Below, piece after piece: positions 48,701 to 58,894 of a DNA stretch of 64,000 bases. Position numbers and translations under genes: made by a program. The DNA is taken from positions 2,976,001 to 3,040,000 of the forward strand of contig JAPNXP010000015.1 in assembly GCA_028753945.1 (NCBI GenBank), in the 5' to 3' direction. Source of the DNA: Hexactinellida sp. DTS-2022. Taxonomy: Eukaryota; Porifera; Hexactinellida. The notes under the pieces are model-generated. The model was not told the origin of the DNA and ran no database searches. It worked only from the letters and a program-made list of their open reading frames with translations. Numbering within the stretch: the first letter of the stretch is position 1; each line of letters begins with the position of its first letter.

Positions 48701-51700
48701 GAGTACACATTTTACGGTCCCCTAGTGTACGTATTAACGAAGTTATCCAGGAATATAATAATATTTCGGAAAATCAATCATTCTACGTATAATGACATCT
48801 GTTAAATTCAAATTTGTCTAGTAAATTATAAGTGAACTATTCCTATATACTTCTTGAAATAATAATTTATTTGTTTATAGTGAAGATAATTAGTAGAAAT
48901 GTAGGTAGGGAGTTAATTAAATTACGATAATTGATGCAAAATTTGGTCACCCAAAGGATTACAATTTAGTTATACAAAACGATCAAACAAACATACATAT
49001 AAACTAACTAACTAATTATTGTTCTATGCTAAAGTAATGTCGGACAGTAAACCATATATTAACTACATTACATTATAATGTATTTTATTGCATTGATAAG
49101 TAGGTATGAATCTAACAAGTGTATGAACTAAGTGAATAAGAAAATAAAGCTAAATAAATCAAAAGTTTGTAGCAGATATAATTGTAAACAGTTTTAAATT
49201 AGTTGGAAATAGCACTTTTTTCATGACTTTTTTTAAGAAACTTCGCTCTCTCTAAATTTCTCATCCTTCTAGGGTTGTGGGCTGACGAATAATGGTTTAC
49301 CAAACATTTAGCGAATATATAAGAATGACTGCAAAGAGGACATCCATACAATTCTGTTGTTGTATCAAGGTGCGTAACTAAATGTGAATATTTATCCTCT
49401 CCTCGGAAATACTTTTTGCAGTAAATACAGATTGATGAGTAAGGAGGCGTCTTCTCAGTACTAAACGTAATGTCTGAATTTATTATTTCTGGAGAGGAAA
49501 TGAGATCTTTGAAATTTATAAAATTATCAGCTGTTTCTATTTCAGTGGGTAGAATAGCTTGTTTTATAGCCAGTGGAGTCATTAATTGTGTCTCAATTGA
49601 ATTTGGTTCACTGACATGTGGAGAGATATCAGGTTTTTCGATCAAATCTGTTTTATCACTTTTACTTTCGTAATTCGTTTTGTTGAAAAACTTCGTTCTG
49701 CTCTCAAAATGCTCAAAACTTCTCAATCCCCTCAATTGGTTGGCAGAGAGAGGAGGTAGTATAGAATCTTTCAAATTCTGTTCAATATTAAATATGTGTG
49801 AATTGAAGAATTGTTTGTGTTTTTGATTTATATGATAGATAATGAGATTTCTGTTCCATATCCTGAAATCGCATTGTGGACATGTATAATACTCATTGTT
49901 TATTTGGTGCGATGTTATGTGAACAAGCCATGAAAACTTGCCAATAAATGAACGAGAACAGTAAAAACATTTATAATTAATCTTATGAGCTGGTATAAAA
50001 TCTAATGGTTTGATGTTTTTAGAGCTTTTGACATCTGTATTTAGAAGGTTTCGGGATTTAATATTATTATTTCGATGACGTCTCTCGTGGTATTTGAGTC
50101 CATTGTCAGTATTATACGGTCTGTAACATACACTGCAATGGTAAATGGGTGTCAATAGAGATTTATCTCTATACTTTTTTTTGCGAGATATTTTAGTGCT
50201 TTTAACAGGTGGAAATATTAACTCAGTTCCTCTATGTGTGTTCAAATGGCATTCGAGATCACTTGATGTGTTAAAGCGAGTAGAACAGAAATCACAAGGG
50301 AATAATGCTTTTTCTGGAGTAACAGTAACACTTTGTTTTTTCTTAGATTTATTCGATGATAAGCTTTCTCCTGAATTTGATGACGAACTTTGTTTTAGTT
50401 GTTCTAAATCGCTGAATGAGTGAGGAAGGCTGTGGCTGTCACTCAAATGATACGATACTCCATCTATATCAGAAGAAACATCGCTGTTTAGGCTATCAAG
50501 TTCATTGAGATTTAAGCGTTTTGAGCTATGGTTCTCACTGACGTAGAGTATATTGTACTCAATCGAGTCATCTGGAAATTTATCTTTCTCAATACAATCT
50601 TCTCGCGACAACTCACACTCGATTGCGTCATCACTCAGTACTGATGAAGTGTCACATTCCGCGAAGTTACACTCCCAACCATCTTCGCTGGATTGAGAAG
50701 ATTTATCCACTATAACCTCACAAATAGCATAGTCATTTGAGGAAGGTAGATATTCTTCAGACGGTGTATCCCTCACAAAGTATTGCTCACTCGGAGTATC
50801 ACCTATTGTATTTGTATACTGGTTAAGCGGACCGATTTGTATTGGGCATTCAGTTTGTAGCTTCCCACATTCAACCAATGCTTCACCACGAGACTCAGAA
50901 TTATCTTTTACGAATTCACAGTTGCCTGTCTCTACAGTTTGATTAGTGACTGTATTAGAATCAGTCGGGGTTTCTAATACTTTGTCATTGATAACAGTAT
51001 GGTCTCCATCTTGTTGTGAGTGTGTTGATTCATCGGAAGCATGAGGGTTCGTCTCTTCTGAAAGTTGCCTTGTTTGTTCTTCTCTCACTGATTTGCGTAA
51101 TTCATTCAATAGCATTTGTTGCTCGAGAAAGAATGGGAAATATTTGTCAAATAATTTGACACTTTTCTTATTCTGGCTCTCACAGCTTGTCCTAGGAACT
51201 TTTGTAGAACTCAAACTCTCCTTGGGAGGGCCTGGCCGCTTTCTGAGCTGACGAACATCTTCGTTTGCATCTGTTTCCATTGCAAGTGTGTTTACAGAGA
51301 ATTAGCTAACACATGTTCTATGTAAATACAATAATTTGTAAATTATAAGAAAATGTATACGTAATTACAGTAGACTTTGGATTTCCTTCCAAGGTATTTA
51401 ATATAATTTGGCGTAATAATAATAATTCAGCAAATTTTAGTATTCTCCAAATTTGTGTTACGCCAAATTACGTTATGCAAAATAAAATATATACAATAGA
51501 ACCTCGTTAGTACGAACACGGTTAATCGACGAATAATCGTTTTCCCGGTTAATACGAACACTATTTCAGTCCCCTTCAAAGCTTTTCAATACAAATGACA
51601 ACGGTTAATACGAATTCCGGATAAGGCTACACATTTTGACGGTCCCCTGGTGTTCCTACTAACGAGGTTGTACTGTAGTCTACTACCTATAGAATGTGGG

Positions 51701-54700
51701 CAAGAGGATTTGAAGGCTAGAAAGCATTCATTATAAGCCTCATTGCCTTGTATGGTTAAAGTTATATAAATATTTCTACTTACAGGAAAATCCTGTTAAA
51801 ACGAATACCAGGGAACCGTCGATATTAGCATTAATTATTAATAGGTGTCACTGGTTTATAAAGTCTTAAAGGATGATAGAATTTGAATGTGTAGTGTAAT
51901 ACAGTATGTATAAAGAGAATAAGAGTATAATTAATAATAAGACAATTTTAATTAGTGAGATAATATTTGAACTTAATTTGTGATTGACAACTCTACACTA
52001 GAGTCTACAGATAATTAATAACACTAATTAATTAATTAACCATTTATGTAAATGCATTCGATTCAAAAAAATCGTAAATTTACAAATTTAGTATATTTCA
52101 CAAAGTATTTCGGTTTTCCTCATTAACAGGATAAAGAGTTTATTTTTATAGAAATTAAATTGAAAATACAAGATCCGTATTACAAATGTGCATATGTGCA
52201 ACACAATAGACTCCTTATACAATATAAGCTCTGAATTATCTGAACACCAGATTATAAAGTGTTAGTATTATATAGGTTTTACTGTGCGTAACAAACTCCG
52301 CTTAATTGTGTTACTTAGTATGTTTTGACCCAATCAGTTGAAATATTGCAAGCCAGTATACAAATTTATTCCGTAAATATTGCATAATGTTGACCCAATT
52401 AACCTGTAGCTCAATTAAGTAATTTTACTGTCAAATTAAAAGTATTTCTTATTAAAATATATTGGTATAATGAGATGTACAAAGATATAATAATTAATAC
52501 TTCTGTCCTTGAATATGTAAAATTATAGCGATTGAATAATTAATCAATAATTAGTCGATAGTTATCAAAATTTAATTATAGGCTAGAGTGCAAAATTTGA
52601 TACTGGAAAATATAATATACTTTTGCATGGTTAATACGGCAATCTGGCTATGGTTGGTCCCTTTCAAAATATGAATAAGGCGAACTATTTCGACGATCTC
52701 TCGTGTTTCTACTAACGAATAATCAATTGTACCCATTTCACCTTAAATATTAGTAAATTTGCTTATAGCAGTTTAGACAAAGATGGAATAACAAAATTAG
52801 AATATTAGGAAATTATTGAATATACGATTTATTTGTTAAACTGTTTTTTAACAAGAATAGAAAAATTTCCTGAGAAATAAATAAATAATTTGTAAACAGA
52901 GGAATTACTTAAATATTTTAATAAATATAAGATAAATATGCGCAATACTCATAAATGTTAAAATTATATCATTTATAGAACTCTTATACAACTATGCCAA
53001 AAACTTAATTTAAATTAAATGAGAATGCAGTATAGTAAGCCTAAAATCCTAAACAATGCAGTTATATTCAATGAATTACAATATTATTGAATGACGCTTA
53101 TAAAACAGAATTGAAAGTTTTGTTTTAATCCTTACTAAAATTTGTAGTGTGTCTTTTAAATAAAATATATTTCTTACAAATTATATTTTAACGTATACTT
53201 GATCGTGTGTTAATAGATACGTACTGAGTCGAAATGAAACTTAGATTATCACATTTCCCGAATACTCAATACAATTTTTCCCGCTGAAAATTAAAGTTTT
53301 GGCAAACAAATTTCCTGATAATATTTGAAAAAAATAAAACACAGATACAACTAAGAACGATTAAAAGAGTATAAAAGTCGTGAATCTGAGTTTTAAAATA
53401 GAAAACAAAAACAAATAAACAAACAAAAGAAATGAACAAAGTAACACTTCAACTTAAAAAACGAAAGTCGGACGCTGCACTAATAAGCTCACTCCCTTGG
53501 ACGGAACTCGAGTTAGCCGATACAAAACTCGAAAAAGTTCGCCGCTATTTGTACAGCAATAACTACTCAGATGCAGACTTAGAAAGAGTAATAATAGTCA
53601 GGCAAAAGAGAATGAATTGTGAGTACACGAGGAAATGCAGAAATAAAGTTAAAAAATTAACGAAACAACGAGACGCGTTGGTTATAACAAAAGAAAATTT
53701 ATTGAAAGAAATAACTGAATTGAAATCTCTCTCGTAAAGTAATGCAAGCTCTTAATAGCGGCTAATACTTCTCAAGTGCTAAAACAAACTACAATACATA
53801 AACATCCATAGTCCAAAGCAAATAATGCAAGCAATCTGCTTTCTATGAGTTTCTATGAATTCTATACAGCTTTAATATTAAATAAATGATTTTATTAAAA
53901 TAAATAATTACATGACAGGCTACTCTAATAAATTAATGCAAGCTTGTTTTATCAATTGTCAAATCAATGAACCAATAAATACACAATATACACAATATAT
54001 TTATATAAAACTATACCTATACATAATTTCCGGGATTAGCCCATAATAACCGGAATTTCTCAAGGGCTTTCTTGTAAAACAGCCAAAATTGTTTAAATAT
54101 ACAAACTCGGCTTCAAAAAAGTGTATTTTTATGTTAAAAAAATTACTTTGCCAAGGCCTGAAAATTAAATTAGAAAAAGTAACGGATGTAGTATAATTAT
54201 AAGTGGTGTTCGAGTAATAGCAAGTTACATTTTTGGACGAAATTTGATTGCTAACAGCCGAACTTTCTAATAGAGGAACAAAATTAATATTAAATGCTCG
54301 CTTTGGGACTGAAAGTAACTTGTTAATAGAGCAATTGCTATTAGACGAACACCACTGTATCTCATTATTAAACATGTACGCAAAATAGAAAGAAAAATAA
54401 CACAGAAAAATAATCAAAACATAACAAACCTGTCCATCCAGCTGCAATTTCATTTCCTTCTTAATAATAGGATCAATAAGGTAGTTGTAGGGACAGAACA
54501 CAATCAATGCTTCCTCTAACAAAAAACGAGTAGCATAGTAAGGACATGCCTTTTGCTTTTTGCCTTCCTTAACCAAATCTTCTATATCCCAACTAGTATT
54601 AAGATGATGTCTCTTTAAACAATCCTGTTTTCCAAATGTAGTAGCTAATAAGTAGTATTGACACTTTCTGAATTTAACCGCTTCTCTACATGCTTCTGTC

Positions 54701-56379
54701 CTATCTGCGCTTTTTAACACGCTTGGGTTAACACACAGATGGTCTCTGGAAGCTAGAATAGTCATTGGTGTGTGTCTATACGCGGTTGTTGACAGCTCCC
54801 TCACAACCTGCTTTATCTGCTGGTGAGTACGAGTGCCGTAGTATATCTTAGGAGTTCTGTGAATCGCGGCTTTTACCACATCGAAATCATTCCACGCCTC
54901 TATGGGAGGCGAGGCGGTAGGGCTTGCTACCGCACTGCAGTTAGAATCTATTTGTAATATAAGGAGTTAAGAATCCGATTAATACAGTCAGGTTCTTTAA
55001 GTATGAACAGTCAAGGGACCAAAAATTGTGTATATAATAGAGAGACTTCATAGCAAGCGAACTCAACTTAATACAAACCTTATGTAAGTTGTTAATTTGA
55101 GACCATTGGGCTTGCTCATAATAAATAGTTTATACGAAAATATTGCTCTATATTTTATGATATAGAACAATGTTTCGTTTTTATTTTTTTAAGGACAGTT
55201 CGCTTTATAAAGTCCTTGCATTAAACACAATATTTGATCATTAAAATTGTATACTACAAAAAGCTAAAATAAAATTGGGTTCGCGTAATAGTAAGTCGCA
55301 TTTTGCACTAAATTTGCTTGCTCATATCCGAACTTGTTATTAGAGGAACATAATTCATATTAAATGCTCGCTTGGGGACTGATTATAACTTGCTAATAGA
55401 GAAATATGTATAGATATAGAGTATAACCTAGTTAATACGCGTATGGTTAATTAATACGAATTTCCAGATAATACGAACACTATTTCAGTCCCTATTCCAA
55501 CCTTTTCAATACAAATAACACCGGTTAATACGAATTCCGGATAAGGCGAACGCATTATGACAGCCCCCTGGTGTTCATACTAACGAGGTTCTACTGTAAA
55601 TAATATTATTGCTAGTTAATTGAATCTAGGAATATATTGAGAAACTCACTTGTTGGAGGCATTGATTCCATCGCTGAAGATTTAACTTCCATAGGAACTT
55701 CACAGCTCTTTTGACATTCCAATGCACACATAGAGTTGCTAGAGTCGTCTACAACAATAGGCTCACCAGCTGACGAGGGCATGCGAGGGGGCGGAGTGGC
55801 GGCATAGCCCAGGAGCTTATCAATACAGCCATCTTTCAATTGAATCTCTTTTGTATTAGAAGGAACAGATGATTTCTGTTTCTTAGAAGGACGGAAATCG
55901 TCATCACTATTTTCTGAGTTTAGGAATGTGGGTAAGCGCTTCTTCTTACCGGAATTAGAAAGGTTGGAATCTTCAGAATCTGTTTTGACAGTGACAGGGT
56001 TGTTGTTGTTGTTGTTTTGTTCTGGCTTCACGGAGACATCAATACGTTTATTCCTGAGTTTCTTCTCCCAAGCAGCTGACAAGTTACGCTCTAACTCCTT
56101 GAGTTGCCACGCGAGAGTAGAACACAGCAAAGCGAGGGACTTACCAGTGCCAGTCGGACTCTCCAACAGAGAATTCTTTTTTTCCTTCAAACTCAGGAGA
56201 ATCTTGTACATGAGCACTACCTGGGCTGGATACGGAGTGAATGGGAAATCTATCTCATAGCCCGCAATGCATTTCTTACAGTTACGGCCGTGCATACTGT
56301 CGGATGCCTCTATGTAGATAGGAAGCTTTTTAGGCGTAGCGGCCTTCTTGACGGGGAAAAATGGAATTCGCTTTTGCAT
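45781..56379 (-). CDS. BRIP1: BRIP1/FANCJ-type iron-sulphur DNA helicase, five coding exons
   Basis: Exons: 55650-56379, 54430-54926, 48204-48524, 46729-47397, 45781-46320. Lengths 730+497+321+669+540 give 919 codons, and every junction keeps frame. Donors are GTGAGT, except GTTTGT at 54429. ATG at 56379; the TTG before it is not a start. XPD-family motifs appear in order: ESPTGTGKS (I), GTRTHQQ (Ia), four FeS-cluster cysteines within exon 2, DEAH (start of exon 3), TSGTLTPM (III), VSEGVDF (V), [12 protein letters not shown] (VI). Wording around these ([23 protein letters not shown]) favours BRIP1 over DDX11 or RTEL1. In animals FANCJ unwinds forked DNA and G-quadruplexes in crosslink repair. 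The long vertebrate C-terminal BRCA1-binding tail is absent. Introns 3 and 4 carry copies of one ~180-bp repeat. Confidence 0.88.
46366..46549. repeat. ~180-bp repeat in helicase intron 4 (second copy 48010-48191 in intron 3)
   Basis: Both copies begin CGCAGTGTATTATACAGCC and end AGCGTATCGCGCTCCTGGAT with ~85-90% identity by eye. The copy in intron 3 ends a few bases from the exon 3 donor (48203). Confidence 0.75.
47388..47447 (-). repeat. 30-bp tandem duplication spanning the exon 4 acceptor
   Basis: The unit CTAGTTGCTCCTACAGTATA plus ten bases occurs twice. It duplicates the 3' splice site (ACTGTAG before GAGCAACTAG, minus strand). The inner site (exon start 47397) keeps the frame. The outer one (47427) would add an in-frame TAG after five codons. 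Confidence 0.85.
47669..47849. mobile_element. pogo/mariner-type MITE in helicase intron 3
   Basis: The ends CAGTAGAATCTCGTAGTACG and the inverse of CAGTAGAACCTCGTTAATAC lie between TA dinucleotides. Related copies: 48603-48749 (intron 2, decayed right end), 51494-51675 (intron 2), 55418-55596 (intron 1). Confidence 0.8.
49199..51280 (-). CDS. C2H2 zinc-finger protein nested in a helicase intron
   Basis: A single-exon frame of 693 codons, ATG at 51280, on the same strand as the host helicase and lying wholly within its intron 2. Residues 1-310 are acidic and serine-rich with no domain, apart from a basic start (L-R-K-R-P-G-P-P-K) that could be a nuclear signal. Six C2H2 fingers follow at ~325 (C-D-F-C), ~381 (C-S-V-C), ~438 (C-F-Y-C), ~463 (C-P-Q-C), ~616 (C-I-Y-C) and ~645 (C-P-L-C). 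They are spread out, without the TGEKP linkers of tandem DNA-binding arrays. Probably a nuclear protein; no orthologue recognised. Lack of introns and position inside an intron fit an old retrocopy, which is inference. Confidence 0.8.
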   Translation of the reverse strand: METDANEDVRQLRKRPGPPKESLSSTKVPRTSCESQNKKSVKLFDKYFPFFLEQQMLLNELRKSVREEQTRQLSEETNPHASDESTHSQQDGDHTVINDKVLETPTDSNTVTNQTVETGNCEFVKDNSESRGEALVECGKLQTECPIQIGPLNQYTNTIGDTPSEQYFVRDTPSEEYLPSSNDYAICEVIVDKSSQSSEDGWECNFAECDTSSVLSDDAIECELSREDCIEKDKFPDDSIEYNILYVSENHSSKRLNLNELDSLNSDVSSDIDGVSYHLSDSHSLPHSFSDLEQLKQSSSSNSGESLSSNKSKKKQSVTVTPEKALFPCDFCSTRFNTSSDLECHLNTHRGTELIFPPVKSTKISRKKKYRDKSLLTPIYHCSVCYRPYNTDNGLKYHERRHRNNNIKSRNLLNTDVKSSKNIKPLDFIPAHKINYKCFYCSRSFIGKFSWLVHITSHQINNEYYTCPQCDFRIWNRNLIIYHINQKHKQFFNSHIFNIEQNLKDSILPPLSANQLRGLRSFEHFESRTKFFNKTNYESKSDKTDLIEKPDISPHVSEPNSIETQLMTPLAIKQAILPTEIETADNFINFKDLISSPEIINSDITFSTEKTPPYSSICIYCKKYFRGEDKYSHLVTHLDTTTELYGCPLCSHSYIFAKCLVNHYSSAHNPRRMRNLERAKFLKKSHEKSAISN
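51281..53366. other. AT-rich intronic spacer
   Basis: This is part of helicase intron 2 between the zinc-finger and bZIP genes. It holds the pogo-like MITE at 51494-51675 and a weak relic around 52620-52730 (GGTTAATACGGC ... CTACTAACGAA). Otherwise nothing is recognisable. The bZIP gene's promoter should lie at its right end. Confidence 0.5.
53370..53377 (+). promoter_or_regulatory. Candidate TATA box of the bZIP gene
   Basis: TATAAAAG about 55 bases before the ATG at 53432. This leaves a leader of only ~25-30 bases if transcription starts at the usual distance. AATAAA at 53881-53886 would be the matching poly(A) signal. Confidence 0.45.
53432..53737 (+). CDS. Small Maf-like bZIP protein nested in a helicase intron
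   Basis: 101 codons, ATG at 53432, opposite strand to the host helicase. Residues ~55-72 form a basic region with R[15 protein letters not shown]. The N, Y and C-R-x-K spacing is that of Maf proteins (N-R-G-Y-A-x-x-C-R-x-K), although the R and A of the core are replaced. The preceding stretch (E-L-E-L-A-D ... L-E-K-V-R-R-Y-L ... L-E-R-V-I) resembles the Maf extended homology region. A short leucine zipper follows ([19 protein letters not shown]). Small Mafs lack activation domains and act as dimer partners on DNA, which fits this size. Clean context (TATA box, short leader, poly(A) signal) supports a real gene. Confidence 0.65.
   Translation: MNKVTLQLKKRKSDAALISSLPWTELELADTKLEKVRRYLYSNNYSDADLERVIIVRQKRMNCEYTRKCRNKVKKLTKQRDALVITKENLLKEITELKSLS
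54202..54357. mobile_element. TA-flanked MITE in helicase intron 2
   Basis: Left end AGTGGTGTTCGAGTAATAGC and right end GCTATTAGACGAACACCACT are inverted repeats between TA dinucleotides. A truncated relative lies at ~55276-55410 (intron 1), and related TTGCTAATAGGGGAA-type sequence at 57184-57450. Confidence 0.7.
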
Positions 56380-56382
56380 CAA

Positions 56383-57781
56383 ATAAGAGAGTTGTTTGGT
56401 ATAAGTATATAATGAATCCTGTGAATTCTGACAGTTATTATTAATGTTATGATCGAATTAGTATTTTTACCTATATTTTAGCACTTATAGAGGCACCTAT
56501 AAGTGCCAGCCCATCATGGAAATAAAAATCAAGGTGCCCGCTTTGATTCTATTTAGGTGCCGAGATATTAAAGTACAAAAATGGCAATTTACAACTGTTT
56601 TGAAACAGTTGTAAATATTTGGGAAATAATCTTCCTAAGAAAAGTGCCGGCCTAGTAAATCCTGGATAAACTCCTGATTCTAACAAATAGAGCTGAAAAT
56701 GCTAATTTTTATAGTACAGTCAACTCCCGTTATAACCAAGTCGGATATAACGAAGTACCTGCTTATAACGAAATCATTCAATGGTCCGGAAATCTTTCTA
56801 TCTTATTACATTATTAAAACTTCGGTAACAACGAAATGGATATAACGAAACTCCGCTTATAACGAAGTGATTTAAATCCCATATAGCCTAGAAGCTATTG
56901 ATTTTACTCCGGTTATAACGAACTCCGGTTATAACGAATTCTGCTTGTAACGAACTCCGGTTATAACGAACTCCGGTTATAACGAATTCTGCTTATTACG
57001 AACTCCGGTTATAACGAAATCCGTTTATAATAAACTCCGGTTACAACGAAATTAAATTTGTAATGAACTCTTTTTAGATCGAACTCCGGTTATAACAAAC
57101 TCCGCTTATAACGAAATGAAACAATGGTCCCGAGCACTTCGTTATAACGGGAGTTGACTGTAATTCATTATTTTATATCTGCGAGAAATGTAATTGCTGT
57201 TCGTCTATTAGTAACTTTGAGTTGCTTAAAAGTGAACTTTTTTGTTTGTCAATTTGCAACTATGAGTTGCTTATAGGGGAACAGATCTACAATTGGGACC
57301 AGAAATAGGTTGCTAACAAACGAATATTGCTATTAAGCGAGTTGCTAATAGGGGAACTTGAATGTATAAAATTTCCATGCTTTTGATCGGGACCTGTAAA
57401 TTGGTTGCTAATAGGGGAGTTGGTAATAAAGCAATTCCACTGTATTAAGAAAAGTTATTGAGCATTTGCCATTAGAGCATTAGGCCAATTGTATGAATTG
57501 AAATTTTACCATAAACAAAGTTACTTGAGAAATCTGGGTAGTTATCAATGCAATGTTGATGCCTATATAGTTAGTATACTAACTAGTATCACGGGGGCGA
57601 CAGAGAGCTTTAAGCGAACACTACTGTATCCATTGAAGGAAAAGATCCTCAATATTATATGATTCCCAAAATAAGAATGAGCACACAAACAAACACAAAT
57701 TTTTGTTCATTTATATTACACATCAAATATTCTATCGTATATTATGCATTACTTTCAATAAACATTTTGCTAATGAGAAAA
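56383..57781. repeat. Spacer with a pogo-like MITE
   Basis: The 5' flank of the helicase gene and 3' flank of the membrane-protein gene. 56717-57160 is a TA-flanked element with ends CAGTCAACTCCCGTTATAAC and complement. Its interior is a degenerate tandem array of GGTTATAACGAACTCC / GCTTATAACGAA units, in effect the terminal motif repeated many times. The rest holds relics of the family at 54202. Confidence 0.75.
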
Positions 57782-58894
57782 TTAATTATATTTAATTAAT
57801 AACTCTTCCAAGTCCTTATTTGCAGTAGTATACTGTTTTTTCTTTGTGCCATAAATAAACTTATAAATATGTTTGCTCCAAATACAGATTGTGACGAACA
57901 CGAATGGCGACAGGATTATTGACAGTGATAGAAAGAAAATAACTCTGACAACCAATTCCGTATATTGCATTACTTTGAAAAATGTTTCACCAGTTTCTTC
58001 AGTTTGGATAACATAGTTTAACGAAGTGAACAAATTAAACGGGAAATAACAGTCTCCATAGAATAATGCACTAATCAATATTTTTTGAAGATCGATGAAT
58101 ACCTCTGATATCATTATGAACAGATATCCCCATGATATAATATAAATAGTGTGCTTGCAGTATCTGTACTGTTTCATCTCTTCCTTGTTGGAACCGTGTT
58201 GTGTGAGTCGCTCCAAAGCTCTCTGGAGCAAGGCACATTTGAATCGTTTGGAAGTGCGAACAAATATACAGAGATATGTGAATACAATAACGAAGAACAT
58301 TACGGTACTAATAACTATGGTATATTGTATAAACCCAGTTACGATAATGACTGTACTTAGCAAGGTAGTTATAATTAAGAACAGCCGAAAATTCAATGTG
58401 TTGTACGGTTGTTTGATTTTCTTTATGCGAATAATTAAATAATTCATCAAACTTATACTGAGAACAAACACAAATAACTCAGCAGATTTCGCTATGGAGT
58501 CAAGTCCATTTAAGAAAGGAATTTCCGTATATACAATATTAACTGCAGGCTTGTGATAACTGGAACATTCAGTGAATGGTAAAGTGAGTGTATTATTACT
58601 TACTTTATGGTAGGTAAGGGAATGTCGTATGGTATTTGATGTGAAAAATAATATAGTAGTAATATTCTCAGAAAAAGTGATCAAGATTAATAGAGAATTT
58701 TTCCATATTTCAGTTTCATAATGATAATAAAATTGTTTATTTAAATAACCTGAATCACCTGAGAGCCATCTCGCTACTCCTCTCTTGTATTTTCTGCAGC
58801 AATGGATTCTCCTGGCGAAAACTAACCCCCAGTATCCACTGAATATTATGAAAATTGATAAAAACACTGAGTTTAAGATGATTGCAAATATCAT
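57782..58894 (-). CDS. Orphan multi-pass membrane protein, about seven TM segments
   Basis: A single-exon frame of 370 codons, ATG at 58894. Hydrophobic stretches lie near residues 3-25, 65-85, 132-155, 168-190, 190-213, 248-270 and 325-350, suggesting seven membrane passes. Basic loops (H-C-C-R-K-Y-K-R; R-I-K-K-I-K) suggest cytoplasmic sides. Four N-linked sites (N-I-T, N-N-T, etc.) cluster at ~78-105, which suggests an extracellular loop there. There is no DRY, NPxxY or other family signature, so a GPCR is possible but not shown. The leader is AT-rich with no signal peptide beyond the first TM segment. No related gene was seen in the window. Confidence 0.65.
   Translation of the reverse strand: MIFAIILNSVFLSIFIIFSGYWGLVFARRIHCCRKYKRGVARWLSGDSGYLNKQFYYHYETEIWKNSLLILITFSENITTILFFTSNTIRHSLTYHKVSNNTLTLPFTECSSYHKPAVNIVYTEIPFLNGLDSIAKSAELFVFVLSISLMNYLIIRIKKIKQPYNTLNFRLFLIITTLLSTVIIVTGFIQYTIVISTVMFFVIVFTYLCIFVRTSKRFKCALLQRALERLTQHGSNKEEMKQYRYCKHTIYIISWGYLFIMISEVFIDLQKILISALFYGDCYFPFNLFTSLNYVIQTEETGETFFKVMQYTELVVRVIFFLSLSIILSPFVFVTICIWSKHIYKFIYGTKKKQYTTANKDLEELLIKYN

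Noticed and set aside
54927-54940. Exon 2 acceptor at CTGCAG (exon start 54934)
   Set aside because: It gives the wrong phase with exon 1 and an immediate stop; the acceptor eight bases on (start 54926) keeps the frame.
45781-56379. DDX11 or RTEL1 identity for the helicase
   Set aside because: Motif surroundings and the FeS-region wording follow BRIP1; DDX11 and RTEL1 differ around the Walker A box and motif VI.
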